From the NCBI GenBank assembly GCA_022410635.1, contig JAJVDF010000365.1:539948-603947 (forward strand): a stretch of 64,000 nt of DNA, given 5' to 3'. Under the pieces are notes generated by a model that was not told the origin of the DNA, searched no databases, and worked only from the letters and a program-made list of their open reading frames with translations. Of this stretch, positions 26,801 to 38,800 are shown one piece after another (the stretch's first letter is position 1; the number at the start of each line of letters is the position of its first letter). Made by a program: the position numbers and the translations under genes. The DNA is from Tretioscincus oriximinensis (lineage: Eukaryota > Chordata > Lepidosauria > Squamata > Gymnophthalmidae).

Positions 26801-29800
26801 TTACTTGCCACTCACAGAACGGGTCCTGGAACATGGAGAAAGGGGAACATGTTTAAGAATCCCTACCAATCAAGGTAGAATTCCTGTAAAGTACAATACT
26901 AGTGCCAGAGTCAGCAATTCACTCAGAATCCATTCCATTTTATTTATTTACTAGTTGACGAGCCAATTCTGAAGCAATAGAAAAGCTTCTAGCTTCTCCC
27001 CTCCTCCCCGCTATGTCTCCCCTTCCCCATGTTTTCCCCTCCCTCCCCTCCCTCCCACTGCTTCTGCGCTCCTTCTCTTATTTTGTCTGTTGTGGGTGCC
27101 GGAAAGGCAGCGGGCCAGCAGCCCTTGGAAGCATGGGACCTTCTGACCTGGAGCTCTGGCTCCAAAACAGCAGCGTCCAAGAGGCACCAGTCCCTTGCTC
27201 CTTTCAATGGCCTTCTTGGGTGCTGGTGTTTTAGAGGTGGATGAGGACCGCCATTTTGGAGGCAAGGCTTTCGGCTCAGGGCTGGAAGGATGATCGCGAT
27301 TTCAGCTGTATATAATATGATTTATTCATTTATTTATTTAAAGATTTGTATGCCATTCTTCACTCAAAGGTTCCAGGGAAGGTCCCAGTAGACAAAACAT
27401 ATTTAAGCATCTTTCTCCCTCTCTTCTCAGTAGTATATTTAAGAATTAAGAATCAAAGGCAGGTCAACAGGAAAGTTTCAAGCACGTATCGAAAACCACA
27501 TTGCCTAGCATATCTCCACTGGGAGGTTATTCCAAAGCCAGAGGCCATCACAGAGAAGACCCCCTTGGATACTGCAAGTCCCAACACCTCTAAGGATAGT
27601 AGAACTATGAGAAGGTTCTTGATTTAGTCTCAAGCTCCCGATACAATATGTAAAACACAAGATACAATCAGTTTGCAAAATGATTCTCCACTGGAAGGCA
27701 CCAAAGGCTTTACCTTACTGCAGGCATGGCAGTCCCGATAATCTTCACACAAGACGCAGTTGCCAGGAGCCAGGATGAGGCGCACGCTGTAATGGCCGCA
27801 AGCCCCAGGGTCATCCCTGTGGGTCAGGCGCTGGTGGCAGGTGGCAGTGAGCGGGCACCACCCGCAGCCCTGGTCAGCCAGGCAAGCCAGGCATGAGTGA
27901 TAGGTGGCACATAGCTCTGAGCGATACGGCTCCAAGAAGAAATAAGAAATCTCCTGCTTGATAAAAGCAGAGGGGAGAAAAATCATACATCTGCATAAAA
28001 AAACAGAATAACCCACAATCGGCCATAGGGTCAGAAGGTGGCAGAGACATACACAAGTGTTCAGGTAGATGCAGTTTTGGGTTTGATTTAAACACCTTCG
28101 AACTCAGATCAAATTGAGTGCATTTGAAAGGTTCATATGAACACCCTTTGGCTTTTGAAAAGGAAGGTGTTTGGCATGGACCTGTCAAACATCGGCTGTT
28201 CAATTTGAACATGCTCAAAACTGTTTGGTGGGAATTTATTTGCTGTACTAGAAAATAATAGCAAACCACATCTATAACTTGGTCAGGGAGGGAGAAAGGG
28301 AAACTAGAGAGCCCGTTCTATTTACTTGGAAAGGAACACCCCATTATCATACTTACCTGTGGGGTGGTGTTCTTGGATCTAGGAGTTAAGTCGTGCCCTT
28401 ATAGTGGGTGACTCATGATTGGTTGCAGCAACAGAGGCCCCGCATCTAAAGACTTATAAAAGCCACTAAAGGTTCCCTGGATCATGAAGGAAATAATAAG
28501 TCTACTATGTACCTTAAAGAAAAACCTTTATTGAACCATTTAGAATAACCTGTCTTGAAGTAAAACATTTTATTGAGCGAGAAACATAGGAAAAACTCAA
28601 TCAAATAAACCAAATATTCCCCAAAAGCACCGTTGTACTGAGTGGTCTATTAACTTTACATTGTAATGAAGTGAACTTATAACCATAAACATCGAACTTA
28701 TTAGAGCCATAGCATGTTGAGGAGGGTGGCATGACTTACCTCCTAGATCCAAGAAAGGAACACCCCAATATCACACTTACCTGTGGGGTGGTGTTCCTGG
28801 ATCTAGGAGGTAAGTCATGCCCTTATAGTGGGATGCACCCAAGAAGAGTTAATATCAGCAGTACCCTTAGGATGCGGCTATGGCTACAAGCTGTTTGAAA
28901 AGGACACTTCGAGCTTGTAATGACGTGTAAAGGTGTTCAGCTTGCTCCATGTAGCTGCCTCACAAATGTCTTTAAGGGAGGCCCGATTGTAAAATGCTGC
29001 TGACACAGAGGCTAAATGAGTTTACCTTGAATCTTATAGGCCATGATTAAGACCTCCTTCAACCAAGAAACTAGGGTGCGAGGTTTGGCTTGGGCCCCCT
29101 ATTTACATCTATGAAAAAGAAGAAACTACGCTTCCTATTTTCTAAATGGCTTAGTTCGTTTGAGATAAGTGAGAACAGCCCTTCTTACATCTAGCAAATG
29201 CCAATATTATTCCTTAGGGTTAGCTGGTTTAGGACAAAAGGAAGGTAAAATGATGTCCTGTTCCAGATGAAACTTTGATGATACTTTTGGTTTGAACAGG
29301 GGATCAGTTTATAATATCAGAGCCCGAAGTCTTTTTAAAACATTGAGGTAAAGTGGACAAAGCGGCAACTTCTGACACATGTCTAGAGGAAACTATTGCT
29401 ACCAAGAATATAGTTTTAAGAGTCAAGTGTTTAAGCGAAGCTTCTTGTAAACATTCAAAAAGAGGCTTAGCTACAGTCTGTAGAACAATATTGAGTTTCC
29501 AAGTGGGAAACCTATGCTGGACAGCTGCCTCATTACCTTTAGCTGCTTTCAAAAACTTTGAAATGTGTCATAGAGGTATCTTTGACAAAATGTCCATAAC
29601 TAAGGCAATGGCTGCTACCTGTCTGTGGAGTTTACTGACTTTAAACCTAGGTACAGACCTCTCTGAAGAAAGAAAATAACTTTCTCATGAAAGGCTTGGA
29701 ACGGATCTACCTTTATAGAAACACACTAACTGCAAAATGTTTCCCAAACTCTAGAATAGGCCGAGCGGGTAGAAGGCTTCTTGTCCTTTAACAGGGTGGA

Positions 29801-32800
29801 AATCACAGACTCCAGATATCCTAACTGTCTGTACCCCACCCTTTGAGCCTCCACGCAGTCAGTCTGAGCCAGTCTGGATTGGGATGCAGAAATTGTCCTT
29901 GGGTCAGCTGAGCATGCCAACAGGGAATCCGGAAAGGTTGATTGACTGCTAGAGTTTTTAAACTGGAAAACCAAGGTCTCTTTGGCCAAAAGCGTGCGAT
30001 AACTACGACGGTCAATGAACAGTCCCTGATTCTGGCCAACAGTTTGGGTAGCACTGGAAGATGTGGGAAGGCATAAAGTATTCCTTGGGGCCAGGGAAGG
30101 GAAAGCGCGTCCACCCTTTCTGCTTCTGTAACGTGTCAGAAAGCGAGGCACCTATGCATTGTCTCTGGTCGCAAATAGATCCATTACAGGGAAACCCTAC
30201 TTGTGAGCAATTCTTGCAAACAATTTGGGGTGCAATTTCCATTTGGCATCCGAAAGTTGCTGTCTGCTGAGGGCATCTGCAGTTATGTTGTAAGTGCCAT
30301 GAATGTAAAGGTAAGGTGAAAACTATGTGTTGGGGTGGAGAGAGGGGAGTGCCTCATCCCAAGTGGTCCATATCCCGCCACCATGACAGTGTATGGGAGA
30401 AAAGACTGGTCAATGGTACATACACTTTAATTTTCATAGCGATTTGTCTAGTGTACGGGAGAAGGATCCACTGTAGTTCTCTCGCCTGAAACTTTGCCCA
30501 GTAAACGATATTGAAAAATGAGACCACTTTCCCAAGAAGGGAGAACAGTAAGGGTAATGAAGACCTGGGCGAACGTTGGACTGCTATGACCAAGTCTCTC
30601 AATTCCTGTATCCTGGCTGGATCTGGGGCAATGGTACCTCTCTGAGTATCAATTTTAGCTCCTAAGTGTAAGATAGTCTGTGATGGTCAGAGCGAGCTCT
30701 AGGCTAGATTAATGAGGAAGCCATGTGATTCCAGCACCAAGATGGTGGTGTTAATATCTTTATAAGCTTTAGATATGGATCTGGAGACTAACAAGATATC
30801 GTCTAAGTAAGCAAAGAGTACAATTCCTTGGGCTCTGAGGATGCCCATAATGAAGCTAAGGGTTTTTTAGAAAAGTCTAGGTGAGGAACTCAGGCCAAAA
30901 GGCAAAATGGAAAATTGGAGATGGCAGTCGCCTACCGCGAAGCAGAGGAAGCGTCTGGAAGAGGGGTGAATTGGAATATGCAGGAGGAAAGGCTGATCGA
31001 ATAGAATTCAAAGTTTCCATCTTGAATTGCTGGTATCTGACAAAGGTGTTGATATAGCGTAGACTCAAGATGGGTCTCAACCCCCCTAACTTCTTATCCA
31101 CCACAAAAATATGTGAGTAAACCCCAAAACATTCCTGATCCAAAGGAACAGGTTTGATTGCATTAAGGTAAATAAGCTGCTCTATGACTGTATTCATGGC
31201 TTCAATCTTGGAATCTGAGGAACCAGGGGGAAGGGACTGAACAAAAATATCTGGTGGAGTGGAGGTCAATTCTAGAACGTAACCTTCCAATATTTTAAGA
31301 ATCCAAGGGAGGGCACCTGAGAGCTCCCATTGGGGGGCAATCTGAGTCTACCCCCTACCGGAATGTTATTGGAGTTAGTAGCGCTGGAAGGGGTGGTTAC
31401 TGGCATTCCCCTTGTGCGGGTATGGTTTGTTTTGGCCCCTGGAACGAAAGGACTGAGACCATAGAGAAAAAATCCCTTTGTGGATGAAAGGCTTGTCTAT
31501 TGGGAGGAAAAAAGGGTATATAATTCCCATAGCACCTTCTATAAGTCAGGTACTGTCTGTCTTTACCTCCTGATTTCAACTGGAAGGTGGATTTTTTCTG
31601 GGTTTTTGCATCCGCTAGGGTCTCTTTTAATTTGGAGACTCCGAAGAGGATTCCGCCTGTAAAGGGGGTGAAGGTAAGATTTGACTTCGCTTGAGAGTCT
31701 CCTGACCAGAAACATAGCCATATTGCTCTCCGAACTGCCACAGTTAGGGCCATGGACCTGGCTTCCACGGTCATCAAATCAAGCACTACATCTGCTGAGA
31801 GAGCAAGGACTTGATGGATAAATTTGATAGGTCAGGTGAAAGCCGGTGGGAACATGAGGTCCTGAAGGATGGCTTCTGTCCATTTAAATGCTGCTCTGTA
31901 GCAAAGGGCCATATTAGCACTGGTGCGAGCCGAGAGGCAATCTTGAAGGCTCTTCTAAGGTACCATTCCATCTTATGTTCTTGGTCCCTTGGGGGGTTAT
32001 CATGTTTCAGAATGTGCCTTTGCCACGATAGGCTTTGGAACTGCCCCAGTCACTTTGCACCCTTTGTCTTTTGTAGATGATGATGAGGTCTTATGGACGT
32101 GGTCTCCCAATTTGGTGGTTTCACCCAGGAGTTTGGAGTTGGATTTGGCCTTTTTGGCGGGTTTTGGTGCGCCCGCCTCGTCTTGAGCCTGGAAGGATAC
32201 CACGCTTGTGGTAGTCAAATCCCCCATGGGCCATGGTTGCAAGGTGGGAAAAGGCATGCTGACAGAACCAGGCATCAGGCTTATAAGACCATGTGTTGGG
32301 AGACTGGATGGTCCGGAGTATTCGGACCCAAATACCCAACTTAGTGTCACACTGCTGGCTTGGTGGCGCTTATCAAAATAGTCCTCTACTGCCAGCCTAG
32401 TTTGAGAGGAAAAATCCAGTCCCGTCATTAGCAGAGACGGCTCAGCGTCTTTTTCCAAATTTGCTCCAATCTCCGAGTGCTCAGCCATGAGTATGGTTTG
32501 AGGTGAGCAGCCAACAAATTCCCATTCTGGACCAGCCTCCTAAGACAGCATAAGGGGAATAGACAGTTAGTTCCTCTCCTCCCCAGGTGGCAAATCCAGA
32601 GGCCACAAGCTGTTGATCAGCTCTCAAGAAACCTACAGCCCCCATGAACTGAGGTGAGCCATGCGCATTTGCTGTCCCTTCGAACCAAGGCAGTGCAGTA
32701 CGTTAGGGGGCAATACTGACTGCAGTTAGGAAGTTGTCTGTCAGTTGACGAAATTGCGTCAGTTGTTCAGAAGTGGGTCTTGCAGAAAAGAATTGTCTTA

Positions 32801-35800
32801 GCTGTGCCGGAGTCCGCAAGGAGCCCCTGGAAATATTTGGACCCAATTCTTCATCCGAAGTATCTGATAAGGTGCCCATGAAGGGCCTAGTTGAGACTGT
32901 GAAAGAGAAACTAGCTTCTGTTTTGCTGAACAGCAACAGAAAGACTGTGAAGAAGGATGCCTTTAGGGGCTTTTATAAGTCTGTAGAGGCGGGGCTTCAG
33001 TTGCTGCAGACAATCAGGAATCACCCACTGTAAGGGCATGACTTACCTCCTAGATCCAGGGAACAGGCTCTTCCACTAGTAAATAACTAAAACGGGACGC
33101 TCTGGCTATTTGACAGTGATGGCTCAAACCTGCTTTGAACTATGCTTCCATAAGTTTTTCTGATATTTTGAATTCAGCAGCAAGGTTAGGTCAAAAAAGC
33201 TGCTTTGGAGGAGAGATGGAGGAGGAGACAAAATGGCGGTGAAGAAGTGGTCAACGTTTTCACTTTTATCAATTTCAACTTGACAGCTAAGCCTTGGGAA
33301 TCAAAACTCCCACCCACTAATCCTGCCCTAGCAACGGGCACAGTCATGTCTCAGATTGTAGAGGCCTGAATACTCACACTGCCGCCTGGCACACCCGTGC
33401 GGTCCCACGTAAGGGTCAGTTCACTTGTCTGCCCGTTCCCAGAGTTGTTCAGGTGGCCTTCAACCAGCACCGCATACTTATTACCTCTCTCAGTGCTGGG
33501 AAAGAGGCGCTCAGCACCAGGGCGCTGGAGTAATCGCTTCTCTTTCTCCTGAACAGCCCAGCGGCCGACCTCCTCCTGAGGGAAAAAAACAAAGAAACCT
33601 GTCTGTTTATGTGTTCCAGCCTATTTTTAAGACTTATTTAAACACTAAGGTGAAGCCTGCAAAAATGTGGGCGTGGGTTTCGCCTTCACTCACCGCTTGC
33701 GGGAATGCTCTGCTTGTAAAGTGGCGAGCAAAGGATGGGGTGTTACTGGCCCCCATTGGCCTGAGGGAGGCGCTGCCATCTTCTATTATTTCGGAACAGT
33801 CAGCAACAGCTCCCAGCAGGTAACACGAGGCCACATCAGCTGATGTCGATGCATGGGGTAGCATACACCTGCCTCTGCTAGCTTAGGCTGGGATGGGTGT
33901 TGGTGTTGGGTAGGCTTTGTTCATTCTGTCCAATCACCTCCATTGGAGATGATGAACAAGGTTTTGGTGCAGTTGCATTACGTTGAGCTGATCGCCGCAA
34001 CGCAGATTAGTCATTATACAGATTTTTCTACCTTGCCTGTCACCTGAAAATCCTAAGACAGGTCACATTAGGGTCAGAGGCCCGGGTGTTGGTGTCTGAG
34101 GTAACCCCACTAGCAGGCTATTCCAAAACCTGGGAGCCACCACAGAGAAGGCTCTCTCACATGCCACATTCCCTCATGGAGCTACCCTAGGATAGGAGCC
34201 AGCCCACAACTGTGTGTGTGTGTGGGGGGGGGGGGGGGCAGAGGTAAACAGGGCAAAGGTCCTGAGCCCCAATTCGACAGTGCTGAACATTAGAGAAGGT
34301 GCCGGCTGATGCAGAACCCCCTGCATCCTTCCCAGAATGGTTTAAGCCTTGATTGAGGCCTAGGATGCCCGAAAGCCTCCCTGTGTCATGCCCCAGAGCT
34401 GCCATCATACATGTCCTGGACCCAGGGAAGGGCAGGGAGTGCAAAAGACTGGGGAGGGGGCAAGGTTTTTCTTTACCCTGGGTGCCACAGGGCCTAGTTG
34501 TTGGCCTGTTAGTGCCGGTAGCTGTGTAGGAGCATCAAAACTAAAGCCATTTTCAGTGCCACACAAATTTGCCATTGTGACCTCCACTTTCAGCTAGCTG
34601 TGCTCTCCTCTGTGTCTGGAAGCATACTGAAAAGTGCAAAAAAACATTCCTAGACAGTCCCCTATCAAGAGCTAATGGCTCCAACATCCCAATACAGGCT
34701 GCTTGGAAACAGGCTTTCTGCACAATATTCAGATCTGCCAGTCAGTCCTCCCTACCTGTATTGTTGCCTCTCACAGCAAAACCAAGCAGTGCCCTTCCTT
34801 CCTTACCAGCTCAGAGATGCCAGGGGTCCGGGCCAACTTGGCAATAACAAACAGGCGCTGGATGCGTGCCCAGATGGAAATGTCCTCTGAGATGCTGGAA
34901 CTGCTCACTAGCGGGTGAATGAATCCTTTGTAGACCAGCGAGACATCCATCTCGGTGCTCGGATTCAGGGTGATTGTGGTGCTGCGCACGATGGAAACCT
35001 ACGGCAGGGATACCACTTTCAGGCTCCACTCTTCTGGAGGCCACACACACCAAAGAAAACAAAAGGAAGCAGTACAGGAAGCAAAGGTAGACTCTGATGC
35101 CATAAAAACGGCTGATCTGGATATACTAGAACAGACTGGAAACTTACAGGTTGGAACTCTTGATGAAACGTGAAGTTGAATCCACTATACAGGAATGTAC
35201 AGATAATCTGAGGGTTTCTCTAAAGTACTGTCCCAACACATGTTTTAATCCATCTTCAGGCCCGAATAATTGGATTAAACTAAGAGAAAAATCATTTTAT
35301 TCCTGGTTTAGTCCAGTTCTTCCAAACTGAAGTTGGATTAAAAATGTGTGTCAGAACAACAACTAACTACCTGTTAAAGAAGGAGGGTCTGAGTGGAACC
35401 TCAAAACTTATACCATCCCATCTCTTTCCCCCATCCCATTCTCCCTTCCAACTATTCTCCCCCTAATTTATATACCTTTCTGTCCTTACTGAGGGATTAC
35501 ATCTGGAAGATCAATCTTAATCTTATTCTTTTACTCGTTAATTGTGCCCTTAAATAATTCTAAACTATCCATCATTTCTGTTTACAATTTTTTATTTTTT
35601 TCATATTCTCTGGACTAGGAATCCTACAATTAGATATTTCTATTGCAATCATATTAATTATATATTCTCTGAATTGTCCATTTCATACTATTTGTCCAAC
35701 CACCTACTAGAATAGTCTAAGGTAACTCATATCTTATCAGCTACGTCTCTTACCTGTACAGGCATAACATAATCCAATTCTTCCACTATCAAAATTTTAC

Positions 35801-38800
35801 TTGTTAATCTTTATTTGTAAGTTCAACGTTACATTTATTTCTCTTTCAACTTTTTTCCCCGACATTCCTGCACCTTCTCACATTCCCGTATCATATGTAT
35901 AAAAAATCCTCTCTGTTGGCATCACATTCCAGAAACATTTACAAAAAATGTGGTAACTGGGCTGGTGTTCTATACCATTTATGTAAAGAAATTCTTTCTA
36001 GTTCCTTTCATACAATAACTTTTACATTCTTTTATTCTCATCAGTTCTTTCCCTATATCTTCTCTTCTTGTGTCAATGTCCATACTCCATATATTTCCTC
36101 CAAGACCAAATTACTTTTGATTCCCTGCAAATGACCTCTAGAGGTGTCTTGCTCCTCCAAACCAGAGACAGTACCTAACATCCATCTAGTAGTCCCTCAC
36201 CCACATGACCTCCATGAATTTGTCTTTCTTAAGCTATCTTAAACCCTTTTTATAATAGCAACAACATTTATTTAGAATGCCCTTTTAATCAAGGGGCAGC
36301 ACACATAGCATTTGTTGCTTTCTCCTCCACAGACACCCTGTGAAGTAGGTGTAGCTGAAAGAGTTCTAAAGAACTGTGATTGGCCCAAGGTCACCCGGCT
36401 TCTTCTAGGACAACTTCCCTATGAAAATAAGAAGAGGGGATAAGGTCAGAGGTGTTTAACTGTGGCCCTCTGCTGACTCCCTGGCACAGAATTATGGGAG
36501 ATGTAGGTCAGAAGTATCTGGAAAGTGACATTTGCACATAAATACATGTTCTACCTTCAGGCTCCAGTCAGTCAGCTACACATACCTTATCAGGCTGAGA
36601 GTCATTGCGTGGATGCTGGTAGGCAATGAGATGGAGGCCAGGCAAGAAGTTCTCCCACTGGCATCGGGCCAACGAGGTTACGAAGAATGGTTGAGGTCCC
36701 CACCAACCGTACGTTCCAGAGAGCTTCCCCACCTGGCACCTGCCCTGCTCTAGGAATGAAATAAACAGAAGAATCTCAAGGCCACAATATTAGAGGCACT
36801 TTCACTTGTTCATCCTCTAATATGGTGTATTCCATTCTCTGCCAACAATGCCTCAGATCTCTACACTGGACAAACAAGACAATCCCTATGCCAGAGAATA
36901 AATGGACACAGATCAGATATTCGGAATGGCAACACACAAAAACCTGTTGAAGAACACTTCAACTGCCCAGAACATTCTATCTCAAACCTCAGAACTGCAG
37001 TCTTTGAACAAAGAAAACTACAAAGATTTGAAAGCAGCACAACTAGAAAATATCCACATATTCCAGTCCATCCACAAGGGACTTGTTAGAAATAATGGTT
37101 TCTGGCACACTATACATATTATAACAACATAGAATTCCCAGCCTCTTGAGGGCATTCTTAGACTGACTTTTCTGACCACGTTTGAATAATGCCCATTTAC
37201 TCTGCAGCTTCTCTTTCCTCCAGGCATTTCCTCTGCTTAACTTTAACACTTAAATCATTTTTCTCATCTAGTTAATCTCCTCAACCACATGGTACATGTC
37301 CTATGTTTCCTATAGTGTGTTCCTGAGATTGGTCTTTTAGCATCTGATAACGTAGACGTATCTACGAAAGATTACTCCTGTTGTGCTCCTCCAAGTGCTA
37401 CAAGCCCCCCTTGCTGGACTAAGGAACTAGAAGGTTCTTCAAAATCTACTATGCAATTTGCTTTATGATACTGGGATTAAAATTTCACACAAATGGGACT
37501 TTTGCCACCATCCTCAGAATGCTTACCTGAGAGAGGCATACAGGTTTCATTCTGCACACACCAGCCAAAAGGTCCTGGGGCTCGGGGCAGGGAAACATTG
37601 GCACGTCCAAAAGCCAGGCAAGACTGGCAGTCAACCAACAGGCGGGCCAGACCCAAGCAGCCAGTGTTGGGGCACTAAATGGTAGAAGAAGACAACATTG
37701 GTGAAGAAGGCAAGCAGAGGTATAACCCAGAGGTCCCCCAGCCACAACACTGTAGGCAGAAAACATGTTTCCATGGGCAGAACTGAGTGCAGATTGGCTA
37801 AAGAGACATTGCCCTTCCCAGGGCTAGTTACAGTGCAGGCTGGGAGCTGTAGTCTGCAGAGCAGGGTCCCTTGCAGGCTGGGCGAAAACTTAAAGCACTT
37901 ATTGGGAACTCTGCAACCCACCAGGTGACAATGTAGCGTAGATTTAAGGATGAAGATCTTTATGGAGGGGATTGTTCACATCTGAGTCAGGCTTGCTGGT
38001 AGCTGATGAAGCAGATGTGGGATAGGCAGACCCAACCATATCTACCTCCATGGACAGTATTACAGGTGAAACCTCGTTATAATGAACGCAAAGTGGGTGG
38101 GTGAATTTTTTCACAATTGCATTTACATTCTTCTATTCTCATCATTTCTTTCTCTACTAGATGTAAAGCCCACAAAATACGGGCATGAGTTTCACCTTCC
38201 CGCTCCCGTAACCCCCTCCCCATCTAGGCCCTTTGATATAACAAAACCCATTGTAAGCAATATTACCCTTATAGGCATTTCACTGGGACTTCCAAATTAA
38301 GAAGATCCATACTGGATCGGGCCAGAGCCCAACTAGTCCAGCATTCTGTGTCACACTGAGGCCCACCAGTTCGAACAGAGGAAAGCAAAATATGCTCCTG
38401 TTCATGACTCCCTGCAAATGGCATTTCAGGAGTCCTGCCTGTTGCTCCATCCCGGAGGCAGCATCCAGACATCCATCCTAGGACCCATTTATACCCTTGG
38501 TATCCATAAACCTGTCTAGTTCTGTCTTGAAACTATCCAAGCTGGTAGCTACCACCACCTCTTCAAGAAGTAAATTCCACAGGCCGATGACCCTCTGGGT
38601 GAAAAAATACGTTCCTTTGTTCTCACTTTTCTACCCAACAGTTTTAAGGAGGGCCCTCTGGTCCGAGTGTCCCAGGCCCCAGTTCTCCATACAGTAGAGA
38701 TGTACCCCATCCAGTGCAGCTTTTTCGGTAGAACGGCCTTGATGCTGGGGATTTCTGCCTCTCAAAGGACTGGGGTGGTGGTGATGTACTCAATCTAGTG

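Larger units (their letters stand above)
28332..33063 (-). mobile_element. DIRS-type tyrosine-recombinase retrotransposon, near full length
   Basis: About 4.7 kb within the intron between coding exons 15 and 16. The left end (28371-28476) and right end (32959-33060) are inverted terminal repeats sharing GGATCTAGGAGGTAAGTC-type sequence and a TATAAAAGCC block. On the minus strand the order is gag-like, reverse transcriptase with YLDD, then a tyrosine recombinase, then an internal complementary region. These are the defining DIRS features. The frames are broken, so it is not intact. Ends are placed by comparison with the remnant at 10226. Confidence 0.88.

Noticed and set aside
28332..33063. 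An endogenous retrovirus
   Set aside because: Terminal repeats are inverted, a tyrosine recombinase replaces the integrase, and no protease or envelope-like frame was seen.
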